A stretch of DNA of 64,000 nt from Archilochus colubris (GCA_023079485.1 CM041084.1:107780967-107844966), one strand, 5' to 3'. Positions 12,389 through 26,903 are shown, counted from the first letter of the stretch. Program-made: numbers and translations. The notes: generated from the letters alone by a model not told the origin.

Positions 12389-14962
12389 CACATACACAAC
12401 TATAATACAGAGGTACACAGACCTTTCAACCTTTGCAAAGAAACAAAAGCAAAATTTCCACTTCATAAACTCTTAAAAATATTTCTCCTCTTAATTTCCC
12501 CCTCTCCCTATTAACCATGATACACTTAAAGCACCTGTAGTTGTCAGAACAGCACACCACCACCCCCCTCCCTTCAACACATAACCCTGGCCCACTTCAC
12601 TGTGGAAAGCTGGTGAAACAGGCTCCAAATATTTCATTCTCCAGCTGGTCTTTAAGCCCTAATAACCAAGGGAGGTTGAAGTCACTCTCTAATCTCCTAA
12701 TGTGTAAGAATCAACAGAGCTCCCCTTTGAGCAGCCAGCCTACGCCAGAGCACAGAACAGATTGTGTCAAGTGACAGCTGCTTTTTGGCAGAACACGCAG
12801 GCTCCTTACCAAGAAAGGAAGGCAGGAAGCATCACTCACTTGGGGAAGAGGTTGCCAGCTTACAAAAAAAAATATAAAAAGTCATCACATAGACATTTGA
12901 ATAAGATCAGCGCAGTTCTAAAGTGAGTCCTAAATGTGTATACACTGCTGCCATCTCCCTTTCCCCGTTCCTCTCTTGCTTGTCTTTAGTAGGATGAAAG
13001 TTTTCCACCATACTGTTTACCTATATATCTGAATGGTGGTTAAGATATCATAGCTGCTCTACAAAGACAAAATAATAAAGGATTGTTGTGCTGCCTAGTT
13101 AGTTAAACCAGGTTTGAAATTAAATGTGTGATACAGATACTTTTCCTTAAACAGCATTAGATGTAAGAAAAAGAGCTGCAGCCTGCTGATTGATCCCAGC
13201 TTGTGAGAGTATTAATTAAATTTGGAAGTAGCCACACAGCTTAAGACCAGTTGCAGTTTCATTCAAATCAGAGGTTTCCGAACTTACGTAACTGTTTTTT
13301 CTGGATGCCTTTAGCATTCTGCAGCACAAGGTTAGAATTTTTTTAGGATGCTATGTTTTTGAAGACAAGTTGCTGGAATAACACTTGAGTACTTCTGAGT
13401 GTATTAGGTTCCAAGAGGAGGGAAAAAAGATCCATCCCAATTACCTTTCCCACCTCTGTTAAAGAAATAGAAACAATAAACTGCCAGAGAAAATCTTGGA
13501 AACAAATCAGCAACTGACTTTCTTTAAAGGCCCAGTTAGATATTATGACTGCAATAACTGACAATTTTTCATCCATATCCTTTAACTGTATGGTTTAAGC
13601 CCTTGTTAGTTAAAATTTCAGTTCTGCTTAAAACCTCTGTCAATTAGAAGCAGAACAGGCTACAAGCAACTGCTTAGTCAAAATCACATTCATGTGCAAG
13701 CAGTCAATATACAGATCAAATGAAAGGATTTTGCCACTTAGCTTCAGCAGTATGCAGAAAGGACTGGAAAAGGGTAGGGAAGTGAGCAGTTTTAGAGGAA
13801 ATGGACTATCCAGGTACATTGTGCTTTTGAAAGAAGGTGGTTGTATTATTCAGATTCAGATCAGTGAAGAATGTTAAGTTTTTTTTTAAGTTAGAATTTT
13901 TCAAGAACTCAAAAATGGCAAAATGGCTGTAATCTAAATACACCAGATATCAACAGTATAATTTGTGCATCAAAGAAAAGTCCCAGACCCTAAAAATAAA
14001 CACAGCTACAAACAGATCCGGTAATAGGAAGAGTTTTGCAATACAAGAAAACACTAATAAAACAGGAAAGACAGTTGCAAAATGCCCTCTTGTAAGCATC
14101 CTGATTACATCATGAATTTAAGAGTATAAATTATTGTCTTTACTACTTCCCCTACTGCTTTACATTCTGTTTACCAAACAGAAATAGCATTCAAGGAGTT
14201 TTTAACAGGTGTCTCCCTTGGCTCTGTGGCAGCAGAATCCCACTGGGCCAGATGCCAGTAGTGGGACACCTCTGTGGAACTGATGCTCCACAGCCTGGGG
14301 CACAGGCATGGAACTCAGATTCAAACTCCATCGCTACTCCAACACCAAGAGCTGCTGTTGCTACATTTGAGACATTACTGGTTGGACAGGCATTTTCCAC
14401 TGCAATACATGATCATCTGCTAGTTTTGCATCTGTCCAAAAATACACTGCAACTCATTGCCAAATTACAACTGTTCTCACAAATATTCCTCACTATCCAG
14501 ACACTAAGTACTTTTCAGTATCAATTCTGTATCGCTTCTCAGCTCAGGATCAGGCCAGTTTAGTTATTATCCTTAATTCAGGGTCTCTCTAGCACAACCC
14601 CACAATGAATCCTTCCTTCAGCCCGAGTCAGAAATTCCTCCTCATCTTCTATTGTCTCAGTCTGCAACATCTGGTGTACAAACACAAAGCTTCTCATCTT
14701 AGACAAGCTGCTTATATAGACAAGGGTTATGAATCTCTCTTGCTATGTGCCTTCAGTCTTGTCAACCTTCCTGCTTCACTTAGGAAGTTCGCCTTTTTCC
14801 CCTGGATGGGCAACCTCCAACACCACACTCCTAGTCAGGAGAGCAGTTCATTTTTTTAAAGAACAACCCATTATCTTATCCTGAAAGCCTCTTACTGGAA
14901 AGTTTGACAGAACTGAGCAAACCATAGAAAGCCTTCTGATAACATTTTGGATCTGATGAAGA

Positions 14963-14991
14963 TTTATTCTAACACGAAGTGTTAGAATAAA
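14963..14991. repeat. Perfect 13-bp inverted repeat with 3-nt loop
   Basis: The left arm TTTATTCTAACAC (14963-14975) is followed by GAA (14976-14978) and an exact reverse-complement arm (14979-14991). The pairing stops cleanly on both sides. It could form a cruciform, or a hairpin in the GAREM1 pre-mRNA. It is AT-rich (10 A/T pairs of 13), so the stem is only moderately stable. Confidence 0.9.
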
Positions 14992-15460
14992 CTACAAGAC
15001 CAGACACCAATAATGTTTTAGAAAAGTTATAATGATCTTTGCCAAGTAACATATAGGTCTTGTTACTCACACCATGAAAGAGGAATGTAGTTTTTTAAAA
15101 TGGCCTAAAAACTGCTCTCCCAGTTAACAGCTATTCAAAAAAGATAATTAAAAAAATTCTGCCAGTCAAATACAGCATAAAGATACTTTTTAAGCTGCTG
15201 CTTTTCACAGTTCTCAAGACCAGAAAACTTTTACTCAAAACACAGACACCAAGGTGCTGAACTTCCAGGACAGTGGTACTCCATAACTCACAGAAGAACA
15301 TGCATAGATCTCTGAGCAACTGCAAACAAGAGGGAGAGAACGGTCCAAAAGTGACTTTGCTATATTTAGGAATAGCAAAATCAATACAACATATCAACTC
15401 CACAAATATAACTTGGGTCAGTCACCAGTGCCTAAAGCCAATACATCTGCAGGAAAAAGA

Positions 15461-15473
15461 AAAAAAAAAAAAA
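15461..15473. repeat. Poly(A) run
   Basis: Thirteen A residues follow AAAAAG in a wider A-rich stretch. Confidence 0.85.
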
Positions 15474-16745
15474 GGTAGTAATTAATAAATAGATAAATCA
15501 ATCTGATAGTATAAGGGGTAATTTTTCAATGAAATAATTTTCCAAGCACAAAAGAAATGCTTACTTGCTTGCTTCAGGGGAATGTACCAAATCTCCTTAG
15601 GAGTTTAGCAATCTCTCAGCTGTTCCTCACATACTTGAATTTTTTGTTAGTTAACATTGAGCCTGTTGAGCAGTCAAAAACATTAAGATGATACCACACA
15701 CAAGCTCAAAATGAGAGAAAAAAAATAATGGCAACCTAACAACATCCACTGACAAAATAACTGATTTGCAACTCAGAGGGAAAAGCTGCATTATAGTCTG
15801 GATGCAATCAAATCAAATGGGTTTGTAAATCATTGCTAAGAATAATCTGTCTGGCTGTTTACACAGTTTAAAAGAATACTGGTGTTGACACCCAAAGTCT
15901 GATTTCCATCTTGGTCTGCATCTGTAACTGTTTGCAGACAAAATTTTGTCATCTCTATTAGTTGGAACAGTTTGGCTATTCTGGAATAGCCAACCATTGT
16001 AGTTATTAGGTCTCCACAAATCTTAAGTGATAGCTCCCATGTCAATATGTTTGTAAAAGAAATTGTAAAAATAAACTCAAAAAACTCCAAAAAAAAATGT
16101 ACCACCAGACTGAAAAACAGCCATAGAAACATCACTCTGGGATTTTACATTTACTGTGTTGTTGACTTCTGCATTGTGTATGTTCTATTCACAAGAAAAA
16201 ACTCCAGGAATTTTACATGGCTGTGAAAACAAGTAATTTGACTACTTTATAGAAAGCAACTTAGCATGTGGTTTTCTTTGGTTGTTGCATTTTGGGTTCT
16301 TTTGGATAGTTTTGGCTTTTTTCTTTAAACTAAAAAGTTATTACATTGAATTGAACATTATCAGCTAGTTTTAATACATGCAATTGTATCCACTGAAAGG
16401 GAAGAGAGTGAAAAACAACAGTTGAGAGCAACTGTTTCCAAATATTTGATTGGATATGGTTCAAACAGTCTGCAGTCCAACCCTTACAAGAAGAGGTGCT
16501 CTTATTAAATAATACAAGTCCTTTGTATATGCTCTTGCACCTGCTCTTTTCAGTGGAAAACACATTTATACTGTTCTCCACTCCTACGATGTTCTTGAGC
16601 CACAGCAACTAAGAGTAAGGAACCCAGATTTGGTGCTCCAAAACCCAACACCCATAAATCAACTGCTGTGGGCAGTTAGAGGTGACTAACATACTACATT
16701 TAAAATGAATAACTGCACTTATATATGTCCTGAACATGTAGGTTT

Positions 16746-16850
16746 ACATTTTTGTTGCTGCTGCTGTTATAACCAAACTACATTTGATATGTAATCACAT
16801 TTTTGTTGGTGCTGCTGCCCTTACATCTGAAATACATTAAACATGAAATC
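16746..16850. repeat. Imperfect tandem duplication (51 and 54 bp units)
   Basis: Unit 1 (16746-16796) and unit 2 (16797-16850) both begin ACATTTTTGTTG, continue with a GCTGCTG block and end in AATC. Unit 2 has an extra CCC and scattered substitutions. The units abut directly. It looks like an old local duplication that has since diverged. Confidence 0.7.
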
Positions 16851-17284
16851 AACTAAACAAAGCATCCTCATTTCTGTATCAGCTTAATCAACCTCTAGAC
16901 ATTAAACTAATTTTTCCATAATTTATTTCTGAAAGGCTATAGATGGGACATTCTTTTATAGATGCTAGATTAAGCTTCAAAGTTTAAGGCAACGGGCTTT
17001 TCCATCTCAGTTGTTTCTGAATAATATTTCAAAACCCTGCCATTTGTAGCCTCTGCCTTCTCTCATGAAAGTGACCCCCTACATCCAGGTCATTCTGTTC
17101 AACTAACTAGAAGTCATTCACAGTGCTTCCTTAAAATCCTCACTTTTTGAACCACGGCAGTCTCAGCAGAAAACCAGAGAATACAAGTATTTGCAATTAC
17201 TCAGAAGCAGACTCTTCTCTAAAGCCCTCATTAGTAATCTAGCTCTGCTCCCATTTAAATTAGGGGGTCCTTCATTACTCTCCT

Positions 17285-17339
17285 GAAAAAAAAAAAAAAG
17301 AAAAAAAAAAAAGAAGAAAAAAAGGAGGAGAGGAGGAAA
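17285..17339. repeat. 55-nt homopurine tract
   Basis: Every base on the plus strand from 17285 to 17339 is A or G. Long A runs come first, then AAG units, then GGA-type units. On the GAREM1 transcript this is a continuous polypyrimidine stretch. Confidence 0.9.
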
Positions 17340-19605
17340 TCATGGCTCAGTTCAGGAAGTGTTACATATTCCTGCAAAATTACTTTGAACAGAGAGGCCA
17401 TAGAGCATTCCTCTGATCTGAGAAGCTGGTTATAAAGGGTTTCGTCTTATCTCTCCCTAGTGCTCCTTAAGTTTTCACTTATTCCAAACGTTACCCAAAA
17501 GTTCTGATGTCACAAAGGAGCCATAACTCTCCTTCTGTGGCAGAGAACAAAGAATTTTCTTCTCTAGTGAGGAACTGCTGATATGAAAGACCGATGAGCT
17601 TTTTCCAAATAAAAAGTATACCTGGTGAAGAGCTATCTTATATGGGTTACTAAGCCCTGGACCTACAAAACCAATCAATCATTCAAGACAAATTTCTCAT
17701 TTACAGCATTTGCTAATTTTAAGCTCAATTGACCTGTGAAACTCATCTGGCATAAGAAGCCACGATATGACATGCTCTAGCATGCAACCTTATGGAGATG
17801 TTGCAGCACGCCACAAACAGACCACAAATGTAAGAAATAAACACACAAGGTTATTTTTAAATCCATTTCAGAGCAATCATTTGAGGACATAGGTAAAAGG
17901 GTGTGTTTCTATTTGTTTTAATGCTTCCTCCCATAAAGAGATAAATTTTTTAAACATCTCTGTTTGTTTGTTTATTTGTTCAGTACAGAGAATTCCTGAA
18001 GGGGAAACTAATATTTATAGCACTGCTAGTCAAAGTATTTTGTCTCCATTCCCAAGATTATCCCTTCAACTAAGACAAGCAAGAAACAAAAAGCCTCATC
18101 TGCCAAAACCAGCCCATGTTGTTTCCATTGTTGATTTCTTTTGAAGCCAATGATACTGAAGCCTAGGGCAAATGCTAACCGACCAGGTCCTTCATTTTAG
18201 TTTCCCAAATAGCTATCCACACAAGGTCTTGAGCTTTACAAACAACTAGATCAGCCTTTAAAAATAGAGCATTTTAAACTGATCCAACTGCACTATGAAC
18301 AGGACTGGGTATTGCTCAAGGGTTGCTTTTCGAAAGGCAACAGCTGAAACTTTCAATTCAGATTGGAAAGAAGCAGACTTACTGCTGCCCAAGGTGAGGC
18401 CTCAAGCTATAATGCTTATTTTCTCCTCCACTTTATTTTATAAATGCATCTAAATATCCCTGTGACTGGACCAGTAACCATGAGCTATGAAAAGCAATCA
18501 AATACTAATCATCACCACACACAACAGAGAACATGAGAAATATACACATAAAGCACACATTTGGTTCCTGTGATACAGGCTCTTAAACCTAAGGGCCTCC
18601 CTCTATTTGCAGGCAGTCCAGCTCCCATCCATCACAGCAGCTCATGAGCACGCAGGTATTTAAAGCTGAAAATGTTCTTACCTTGAAAAGGTAGACTTGT
18701 GCTAAACAAGAGAGGAATGTACTTTGTGCTACTGATTTGGGCAGCACAATCCTTTCAAAAGCATCCCTATACTGGTTGTTTTCAAAACTTGAGGAAGAGG
18801 AATTTGATTTTCATTGGCTTAAACACTTACTGGGTTTCAAATTCTAAGACTCAACTCCCTACACCCCGATCCCCTTCGAGCTTTTTCAAAATGGAAAGGA
18901 CTAACTACAGCCTTCCTTTGCACAAACTTCTTAATGGAAATGCCAGCTTCCTTACACACCCACTCAGATGTATACAAGCTGTGGCAATTTGTCTTACAGG
19001 AATCACACAGCATCCAGCTTCTTTCCTCATGACCCCAGAGCACACAATTTAATGTCATTCTGTATTCTTAAATTTTGTGGCATTGATTTCAGTATTTCAT
19101 TTAGCTCCAAGTGTCTGAAGCACTGTAGTTTTGTTGAAAACTGCATATAAAAGAGAACTCTTCTGGCTATTTTTTGAGTAACCAGAGATATGGAAAATTC
19201 AAAAGCATGCTTTTGGGTAGCATTAAATTTACTGCACCCTTTTTTTCAGAGGAATATAAGACATTGAAAATAAACTAGATACCTAGATAGGAATGGGTAA
19301 GTCACTGTGAAAGTTTTTTACCAGTTACAGTTAGCAAGACCAAGATTCCAAAAGCAAAAAACACAATTCAGCCCACCCATACTGGTAAGATAAGGTAGAC
19401 AATTCTGCTGTATCACTTTTTTAGTAACTTGCCCATCAGAGCATAACTTCCTTATAAAAAATATTTACATTTTCCCCCAGAAAAAGTTCAACCCAGTCAC
19501 ACTGAATAGCTTTCACTGCTTGCACATGAAAAAGAGGTATCTGGAAGCAGTCTGGTTTCTGGCATATAAATATCTTGGAAATCAAATAAAAGTGAGATCT
19601 GGCAT

Positions 19606-19640
19606 TTGTGTATATGTGTGAGTATATATATATATGTATG
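19606..19640. repeat. TG/TA dinucleotide microsatellite
   Basis: TGTG and TATATGTG units surround a pure TA core at 19623-19635. Confidence 0.8.
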
Positions 19641-21349
19641 GTGGTTATTACTCACACCTTGCTATGATAATATGCCTTGGCAAATACAGAGTGCTAGATG
19701 CCTTCTCTCTCTTCCCCTCCATATTGTACTGCTGTAATTGGCCACCAGCAATTTGACATAGAAAAGGTCTGTGCTTAGAAGCTCAGCTGGCATCTGTCCA
19801 GACAAGGTCTGGGGAGGAAGAACTTCTCAAGAGCCACCTCTAGACAAATGCAGTTGGAAGAAAGCCTGTGAGACTGCAGATTAACAGGCTATAAAAAAAA
19901 CAAAACAAACCAAGCCCAAGCCCAACACACACTCAGACTGCGTTAGCCAGCTGACAAGCTCATCCCCACATTGTGAACCAGTTTGTCAGACACTAGAACT
20001 GGTGGTGACCGGGAGCAGTGGCACAGCTCTGTTTCCAGGCTGCTTAGATAACAACTGCTTGGCTAATGGGATGGACTGGGAGAAGTTATTTTAAGTTGCA
20101 ATTGCTAGTTCATATCTTATCAAAAGAGCTGGATGTGCACAGTCGTTGCTGCTAATAGCTTCCCTTCCCCTTCTGAAAGAGCAACAAGAATTTTATTCAT
20201 GGCAACTAAAGATAGAGTAAGCTGTCCCCAGTGATAGGTTTGGGACACTGCTGCTGAGACCACACCAGTGAACCCCAGTGCCTCCCACTCTTCTTAAAGG
20301 CAGTCCTGCTGCAACAGGTTTGACCCACAGCTCTCTTTTTCTTGCAGAAATACCTGATCAACTTCTTTCTTACGGTGACACAGGCTCCAACTAAACCATC
20401 TTGTGGTGGCACAGCTCAAAGGCCAAGCCTGCAAAAGCAGCCCTCCCTCTCTAGCTGAGGCAGTCCCAGCTGCACAGAGAGGGTGGCAAACTGCTTTGTG
20501 CTTTCAAGCAGCTGGGAGAAGTGTTACAAATCACAGTGAGAAAGAAAAGTACAGCAGTACTGCACATCACATGAGGCAGAGCTTCATAGCAGAATGACAG
20601 AGAGCATTCTTTATTTGTTATATAGGTATTCTCTATTGGCTACATACAAACTAACTCCAACATGAGAACAGACATCAACGTCAGATCCAATATTAAGGCA
20701 TTGCTGTAGCACTGGATATTCTTCAGCAGGCAAGGTTAAGTGTTGAAGGACAGCCTGACCTTGCTAGAAGTCCATCTGAAATCACAATGTTGCATGAGGA
20801 AGCTGGGCATAACTATGTTTTCACTTGCCTGACTCCTTACAGAGCCACATCTTGGCAACAGATTTCTCTAAGATCAGTCACTGAACTGTTACAGTAGAGA
20901 CTGGTCATCTGATGGTACCTACATTTTAGGAAAAATGGTCCCATGAATCCTCCAATCCTAAAATCTGCTACCAAATACAGTATTTTCCATCAAGTATTTA
21001 ATAACACCTATTTCAATAGGGTTTTCTAGGCCAGCTGTAATCACTTACCGCAGCCTTTTAGACTACTGTGACTTTCAGAAGTAAGACATTATGTTACTTA
21101 TTTTATTTATCATTAGAAAAGCCCACATGCAGTGAAAAAGGTACATATGGTACCCAACTACCACTGAGAGGTAGAGAACTGAGAACTGGGTGCTTTCCAA
21201 CTTTTTAAACTAGATTCTGGAACAGTTTCTCCAAGTTTTGGTAATAAATTGTTGAAGAAGATAACGTGAGGCTTTATCTTTCTGTAGTAATTACATTATG
21301 ATCTGTTCCTTCTCTCCATGAAAGAAAACCCACCCAAAGGTTGCTGGAT

Positions 21350-21367
21350 TTATTTATTTATTTATTT
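21350..21367. repeat. TTTA tetranucleotide repeat
   Basis: About four to five ATTT/TTTA units in a row. Confidence 0.75.
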
Positions 21368-24300
21368 TCTGGCAATAAGATGCTGCTCCAAGACTGTGCC
21401 ACACACAAACTGGATAAGCAGCCAACTGCTGAGTGGGAGGCTCATTAAAAGGGGCCATTTGCTTGCCATATGTCTCTTTCTTCTAGACAGACTAATTCCA
21501 GTCGTTAAAAGTTTTAAACCAGCACTGCCGATCAGCAAAACAACTTTTCTGTTAAAACGGTACCAGGAATTTCCCTAGGCATCAGAGTACTGAGAACCAC
21601 TCGCTGCTCTGAGGGAGTTACTGGTGAGAACTGAGAGCTCTGGTCCCTGAGCAGGACTGGCAGAGTGCCTCACTCCTGTCCTTGCAAGGCCAGCATCTCC
21701 CCATCTCCCACAGGGAAGCCCCTGCTCCCACCACCTCATCCTGCTCCTGCCCTCCACTGCCACCCAGGCTGCTGCTATTGTCTCCTGCTTCCTGGCCTCC
21801 ACCATGGTCTCCCCCTCATTCCTCTCCTTCCTTAATACTGCTACGACTTATTCCCACACCCAGCAGGATGACTGCAGGAGTGTAAGCAGACAACGTAAAC
21901 GAGACTTGTCTGCTGTGGAGAAGTCTGCTTGGGAAGGCAGCACAAGCACATCTGCTCCCAAACATCCATCCAGAAGAGCTCCTGCAGATGTTTGGGTCCG
22001 CGCTATTTATCTTTACAGCGTGGGTTCTACAACACCAGTAGAGAAACAAGGGTGACCTACAGGCATCCACAGGCTTCCTGCAATGGGACAGTGGAATCAA
22101 AGTGACAAAAAGGAAACCAACCCACCCAAAGCCTTTAGGATTTCAAGTGCATCTCTCAGCCTCTTTTTCAGAATCAGATAAAGTGCTTTTTTAGATAGGA
22201 ACACACGGATTCTAGGTCTCATCATAAATGTCAGTCTCTCTTCTATTTACATACTGTTTTAAGACACTACCAGCCTAAAGTAAAACTTAGGTTCTCCATG
22301 ATTTTAGTTAGAAAGTTTGTTTAAATTCACATTATGTTTCCATAGCGACTGTCCTCCTGGAGGATCTGAAAGCACTTCACACAAAAAAACTGATACCATG
22401 AACAGTTTCAAGTAATGACCATTTACCCCATCCAACACCCCAACAATGTCTAGAGAAGGTCACAGCTTATTTAATATCCCACTGCAAGTCTCATTTCTAC
22501 TCAGTTTCTCATCCCACACCCCAGGATATGCTGTAGCCTTATACCAATTCTGAAGGACACATCCTCCCCAGCACCTGGTTCTGGGATTCCAAGTCACACA
22601 CAAAAATCTCTAAGATAAGAATGCCATTTGTCTAGGAAATGTTTTATTTCCCACCACACACTTTGAACCCTAGCACTTAAATTATCAGGTACACAGTAGC
22701 TAAAGAACTGGATTATGTAAGCCCCCTGTCCATCCATCTAACACAAAGGTTCCACTTTTCCCAGTAAGCTTCACAGGGGTCCCACTTGGCCCACACAGCC
22801 TTTATGTTCTGAGTTTGGGAATGCAAAGGGCTATGGGGAATTTTATCAGAGACAGCTTTCCCCAATTAGAGCATCCTGATGAAAACTCTTTCCTGCACAG
22901 ACATACATCTCACACTTTCCTGTGTTCAGAAGTTTATTAACGGTAAAAAGAAAATAAAAATAATGAAATTAAACAAACCTGTTGTTCTGGCAGAAGAGAA
23001 CAAGTGAACTTCTCATAATTTTGATGAAGACCTTCAGAAACCTTCAGATGTGACTGTGCATTCTAATCACAGGTTCCTCTTCCTTTTGCATGCACACGTG
23101 CAGCCACTGTGACAAAAATGGTTCCTTTCACATCATGAGCAGCTCCACACACACATATTGAGAGGGATCAGGTGAGCACCACAAAACAAGGAACAGACGC
23201 AGCAAGATTGAATTATTTCAGCCACCTAAATAAAGCCAGCCAGCCTTGGCTGGCTATTCCCAGTCTAATCCAACACACAATTCATGTGAGATGAACTGGA
23301 AAAGGTTGAAACAGTGACAAATATATGAAGAGCATGGTGTGAAGGTGACTCCTCCAAAAAGCAGAGCCCTCTTAACATTCAGATTTAACAGGTCTTTCTT
23401 ACTCAACACAGGCTATCAACCAGCCAAGATGACAATAGCATGTCAGTATTGTAGATTTTGTGACAGGTGGCTTGCTGGCCAGGCAGTCCTAATTTGAGGA
23501 CACTCATGAAGGTCCCTGTACTGTATACACATGTACACTGCATTTCCTTCCTTGCCCCTGCTCTGCTCACCTTTGGGATCAAACAGCGTGCTCTGGTTCA
23601 AAAGAAGAAGATTTGAGCCTCACCTGCAGCAAAGGGAACGAGCAGAAGAAATGGAACTTCGCTTCTGTACATAAAGCTGTGAGGGAAGTAAGCACAGGCT
23701 TCAGCTTCCCTCTAATGCTTAGGTCCTTTAAAATGAGAAGTTAAGTACCCATGCTTCTCCTATCCAGTTAATAATGGTCACCTTTGCTATTAGTGTTAAT
23801 AGCTTCCCACACACACATACACATACTGAAACAAGTTAATCTCTGCCAACTGAGAACAGAAAATCTCTGCAGAACTGCTCACGACAGAGGAAAAAAAGCC
23901 AGTTTTTCCACTCCTTGAAGTTTCAAAGCTCACAGAACTGCGTTTTCCTGACACAGCAGAATTACTGTCTTGGATCACAGGCTATATTAAACACACAAAT
24001 TACATTCTCTATATAAACAGAGTTATACACAGCTTAAATAGCATGGTTTTATTTTCTTATTGGCACCAATTGATACAGTAGTTCACTTGAAGCTTAAGAC
24101 ATCTGTGATGTCAGTTGCTTTAATAGGCAGCACTGACGTGACCAGCTCTCGTTCCCAGACATGAAATGTGTTGGTTTCCATGGGGAGGATTCTGACCAAA
24201 GAATTCCTACCACACTTCCTATCAGTTGTTTTGAGCAGCAAACGCTGGGCTCCAGGGGAAAAAAAAAAATTTAAAAAATCTGTTTGGGCTTCCAAAAATT

Positions 24301-26903
24301 CAGATGACATCCTGTGTGATGAATTTCCCTGCAGCTCCCTCCCCAAACACACATGATCTATCAAAAGCCCTGCTTTACATCTCTATCAGTTGCGTTCTGT
24401 ATTTACAGAAGGGAAGGATAATCATGATTTTTGCCTTGTTTGCCATATCAGTTCAGTTTTAACAGTTTCCCCTCCAGTCCCCAGATGCAAAAAGTGACAG
24501 TCAAAAAGAGATCTCTTAGATTAACTGTAGGAAGCACATAGCAAATTCTTCTTTCCTGAATTCCCATGCAGATTTAGACCATGAAATAATATAAGAGAGG
24601 ACAAACTTGAGATAAAGGAAACCCGATGGCAGAAGAAATCACCACCCAAAGTTAAAAAAAAAATGTATGCAGTAAAATAATTTTCAAATCCTCTAAGCCC
24701 TAAGGATTGTACTTCTCTACAAAAGTTTTTATCTGCTACTAGAATGCACTATGATACAGGTGAAGTGGTGAAGTCATGGGATAGCTGCATTGGTGACTGC
24801 ATCATTCCTTGTAAAGATGTGACAGCAGAGACAAATGCTTGCTTTCTTCTGCACCTGCTACTCTGTTCATATGGAAACCCAACTCCCAACTTCATCCACC
24901 AGGGTTAAGCAGAAGATTAACAAAAAGCATCACTATCCAGATGAACTATCAACTCAAAACATACCACTTTTCAGCTCAGATTTTATAAAAAAATCTTTCT
25001 CAAGGTTTGCACAGAAGGGAAAGCATAGATTTATTTTTTTTTTACCAATTAAATAGAGACTGCATAATTTACAACTGCTTTCTCTTTATTCTCTTCTCCC
25101 ATTAGGAAAACAGGTGTGAAGTTCCAGACTTATTTTTAACTGTATGGTTTCTATGTGTCTGAACATCTGCTTCAGGGTAGGAAAGTTGTTCAGTGTCTAG
25201 AAACAGCCAGGTCATCCCTATGCCAACTTTGCTGGCAGGACCTTACCAGCTGGGCAGACTGTTTGTGCATTTCCTTTCTTTTAAATCCTTAAATTATACC
25301 TCAGGAAAGCAGAGAACAGGTTTCCTCTTAGGAGCCACATTCCCAGCTTCCTTGTAGCTAGTACTTAGGGCAGCCTCAAGTGGTCAGAAACATGAAACTG
25401 GACCAGAGTTGAGCGCAGCCCTAAATACACCTCAAATTCCCAGTGGGGATCAGCCTTTTCCTCTCATCTTCCTCATGGTTAAGTTAAGTGCTTGGGAGAA
25501 GGGTCTTAAAAGCTGCTTAAGTCTCTGTCTCACATCATGGAAATGAGCCCAGCGCTCCACTGTACCAGCCAAGAGCTAAGGCAAAGTAATTCAAGCAATG
25601 CCAAGTAAATCCTGTGGGATTTAGCCCATCTCCCTGTCTTCTGGGAACCAGTTTCCTGGCTGCTACTCTACTCTTCCCTTCATTGCAGTCTTTCAAAAGT
25701 CATCCTTCCCAGTTAATTTCTTTTGTACAAGCCCCAAGAGTTCTTTCCTAACTGATGCAACTCTGATCAGCTTCTTTGCTGCCCACAGAGATCTGAAATG
25801 AGCAAACAAACAAAAGAAACCCTCCTTATAATGAATGCTTGTAAGGTCACAGCTGAATTTCAGCAAGTCTGCAGACTTGAGAGGAACATGTGATCCTTCG
25901 AATTGTCAGCTGTAAAAGCTGCAAGTTTTCCCTCTCTCCTCTTACTCCCTTGTCACAAGTAAAACACAAAGTTCAACACTGAGGCAAATCTTAATTTTTT
26001 TAACAAGCATAAGATTATACTTGTGCTGAAGTCAAAGTAGAGGAGTGCAAGACAGCTGTATCTCAAAGAATATGCCTCTTCCACTGAGTATCTCACTGAG
26101 ATAATACTGAAAAACACTACTATCACAAGTTTTTGTTCCTTTTGAGGCATGAAGCAAATCCCATTAAACCAATTTTTATAGTACAAACTGGTGTCTACAA
26201 ACCAGAACCTTTTATTCCAGGTTGGAAATAATGAGGAAAAAATGTAGACATTTTCTCTCCCTGAACTTCTTTAACGCAACCAGGCTCTTCCTCCATCAGT
26301 TAGAATTACACTACCCTGTGGGCTAACCCTGCTCTTCTCATCATAACCATGAGCAGCAGCCTTTGAGCACTGCAGACTCTACAACAGCTTCGGACATTTC
26401 AGGTCGGCCAAGCAGCAAAACTGGGAGGTGGATGGGAACTAAAAGAGTTGAATGGGGTTTCACCAGAAGTCTGAATACAAATGTAGCTATATCCAGCCAC
26501 CAAACTGAACATCAAAGCAAACTGTACAAAGTCTCTGGGCAACTCCAGAAATGTCTCATAGGCACAAGTTTGCATATGTATGAAAAGACAGTGTCACAGT
26601 CCACTGATTTTCATCTATGAGAATGATACCTTTAACGAAACTTGACACTGCAAAAAAGCCTGGCTGACTCCAGAGAGATGAAGTTGAGAATGAAAGATTC
26701 TCAGCAGTGCAACCTGATGAAGAATTGCAATGCCACCACTTCACCAGAAACTAAATTTGAACCACCTACCCCCACTAAAAAGGTATTCCTGATCCACAGC
26801 TTGCATTCTGGAAATGCTGCCAACACATGACACTAGAAAACAAGAACTGTTTACACACAGAACTCCTTGGACTTAGGGGAGACTACTCAATCAAAAATCA
26901 ACT

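Noticed and set aside
21575..22100. A GC-richer patch with open frames on both strands, considered as a possible exon
   Set aside because: No conserved peptide, no convincing paired splice sites, and CpG density too low for a second promoter island.
23235..23254. An 8-bp inverted repeat AGCCAGCC/GGCTGGCT, and a similar one (CTGAAGCC/GGCTTCAG) at 43764-43781
   Set aside because: Arms of 8 bp with a two-base gap are expected several times by chance in 64 kb.
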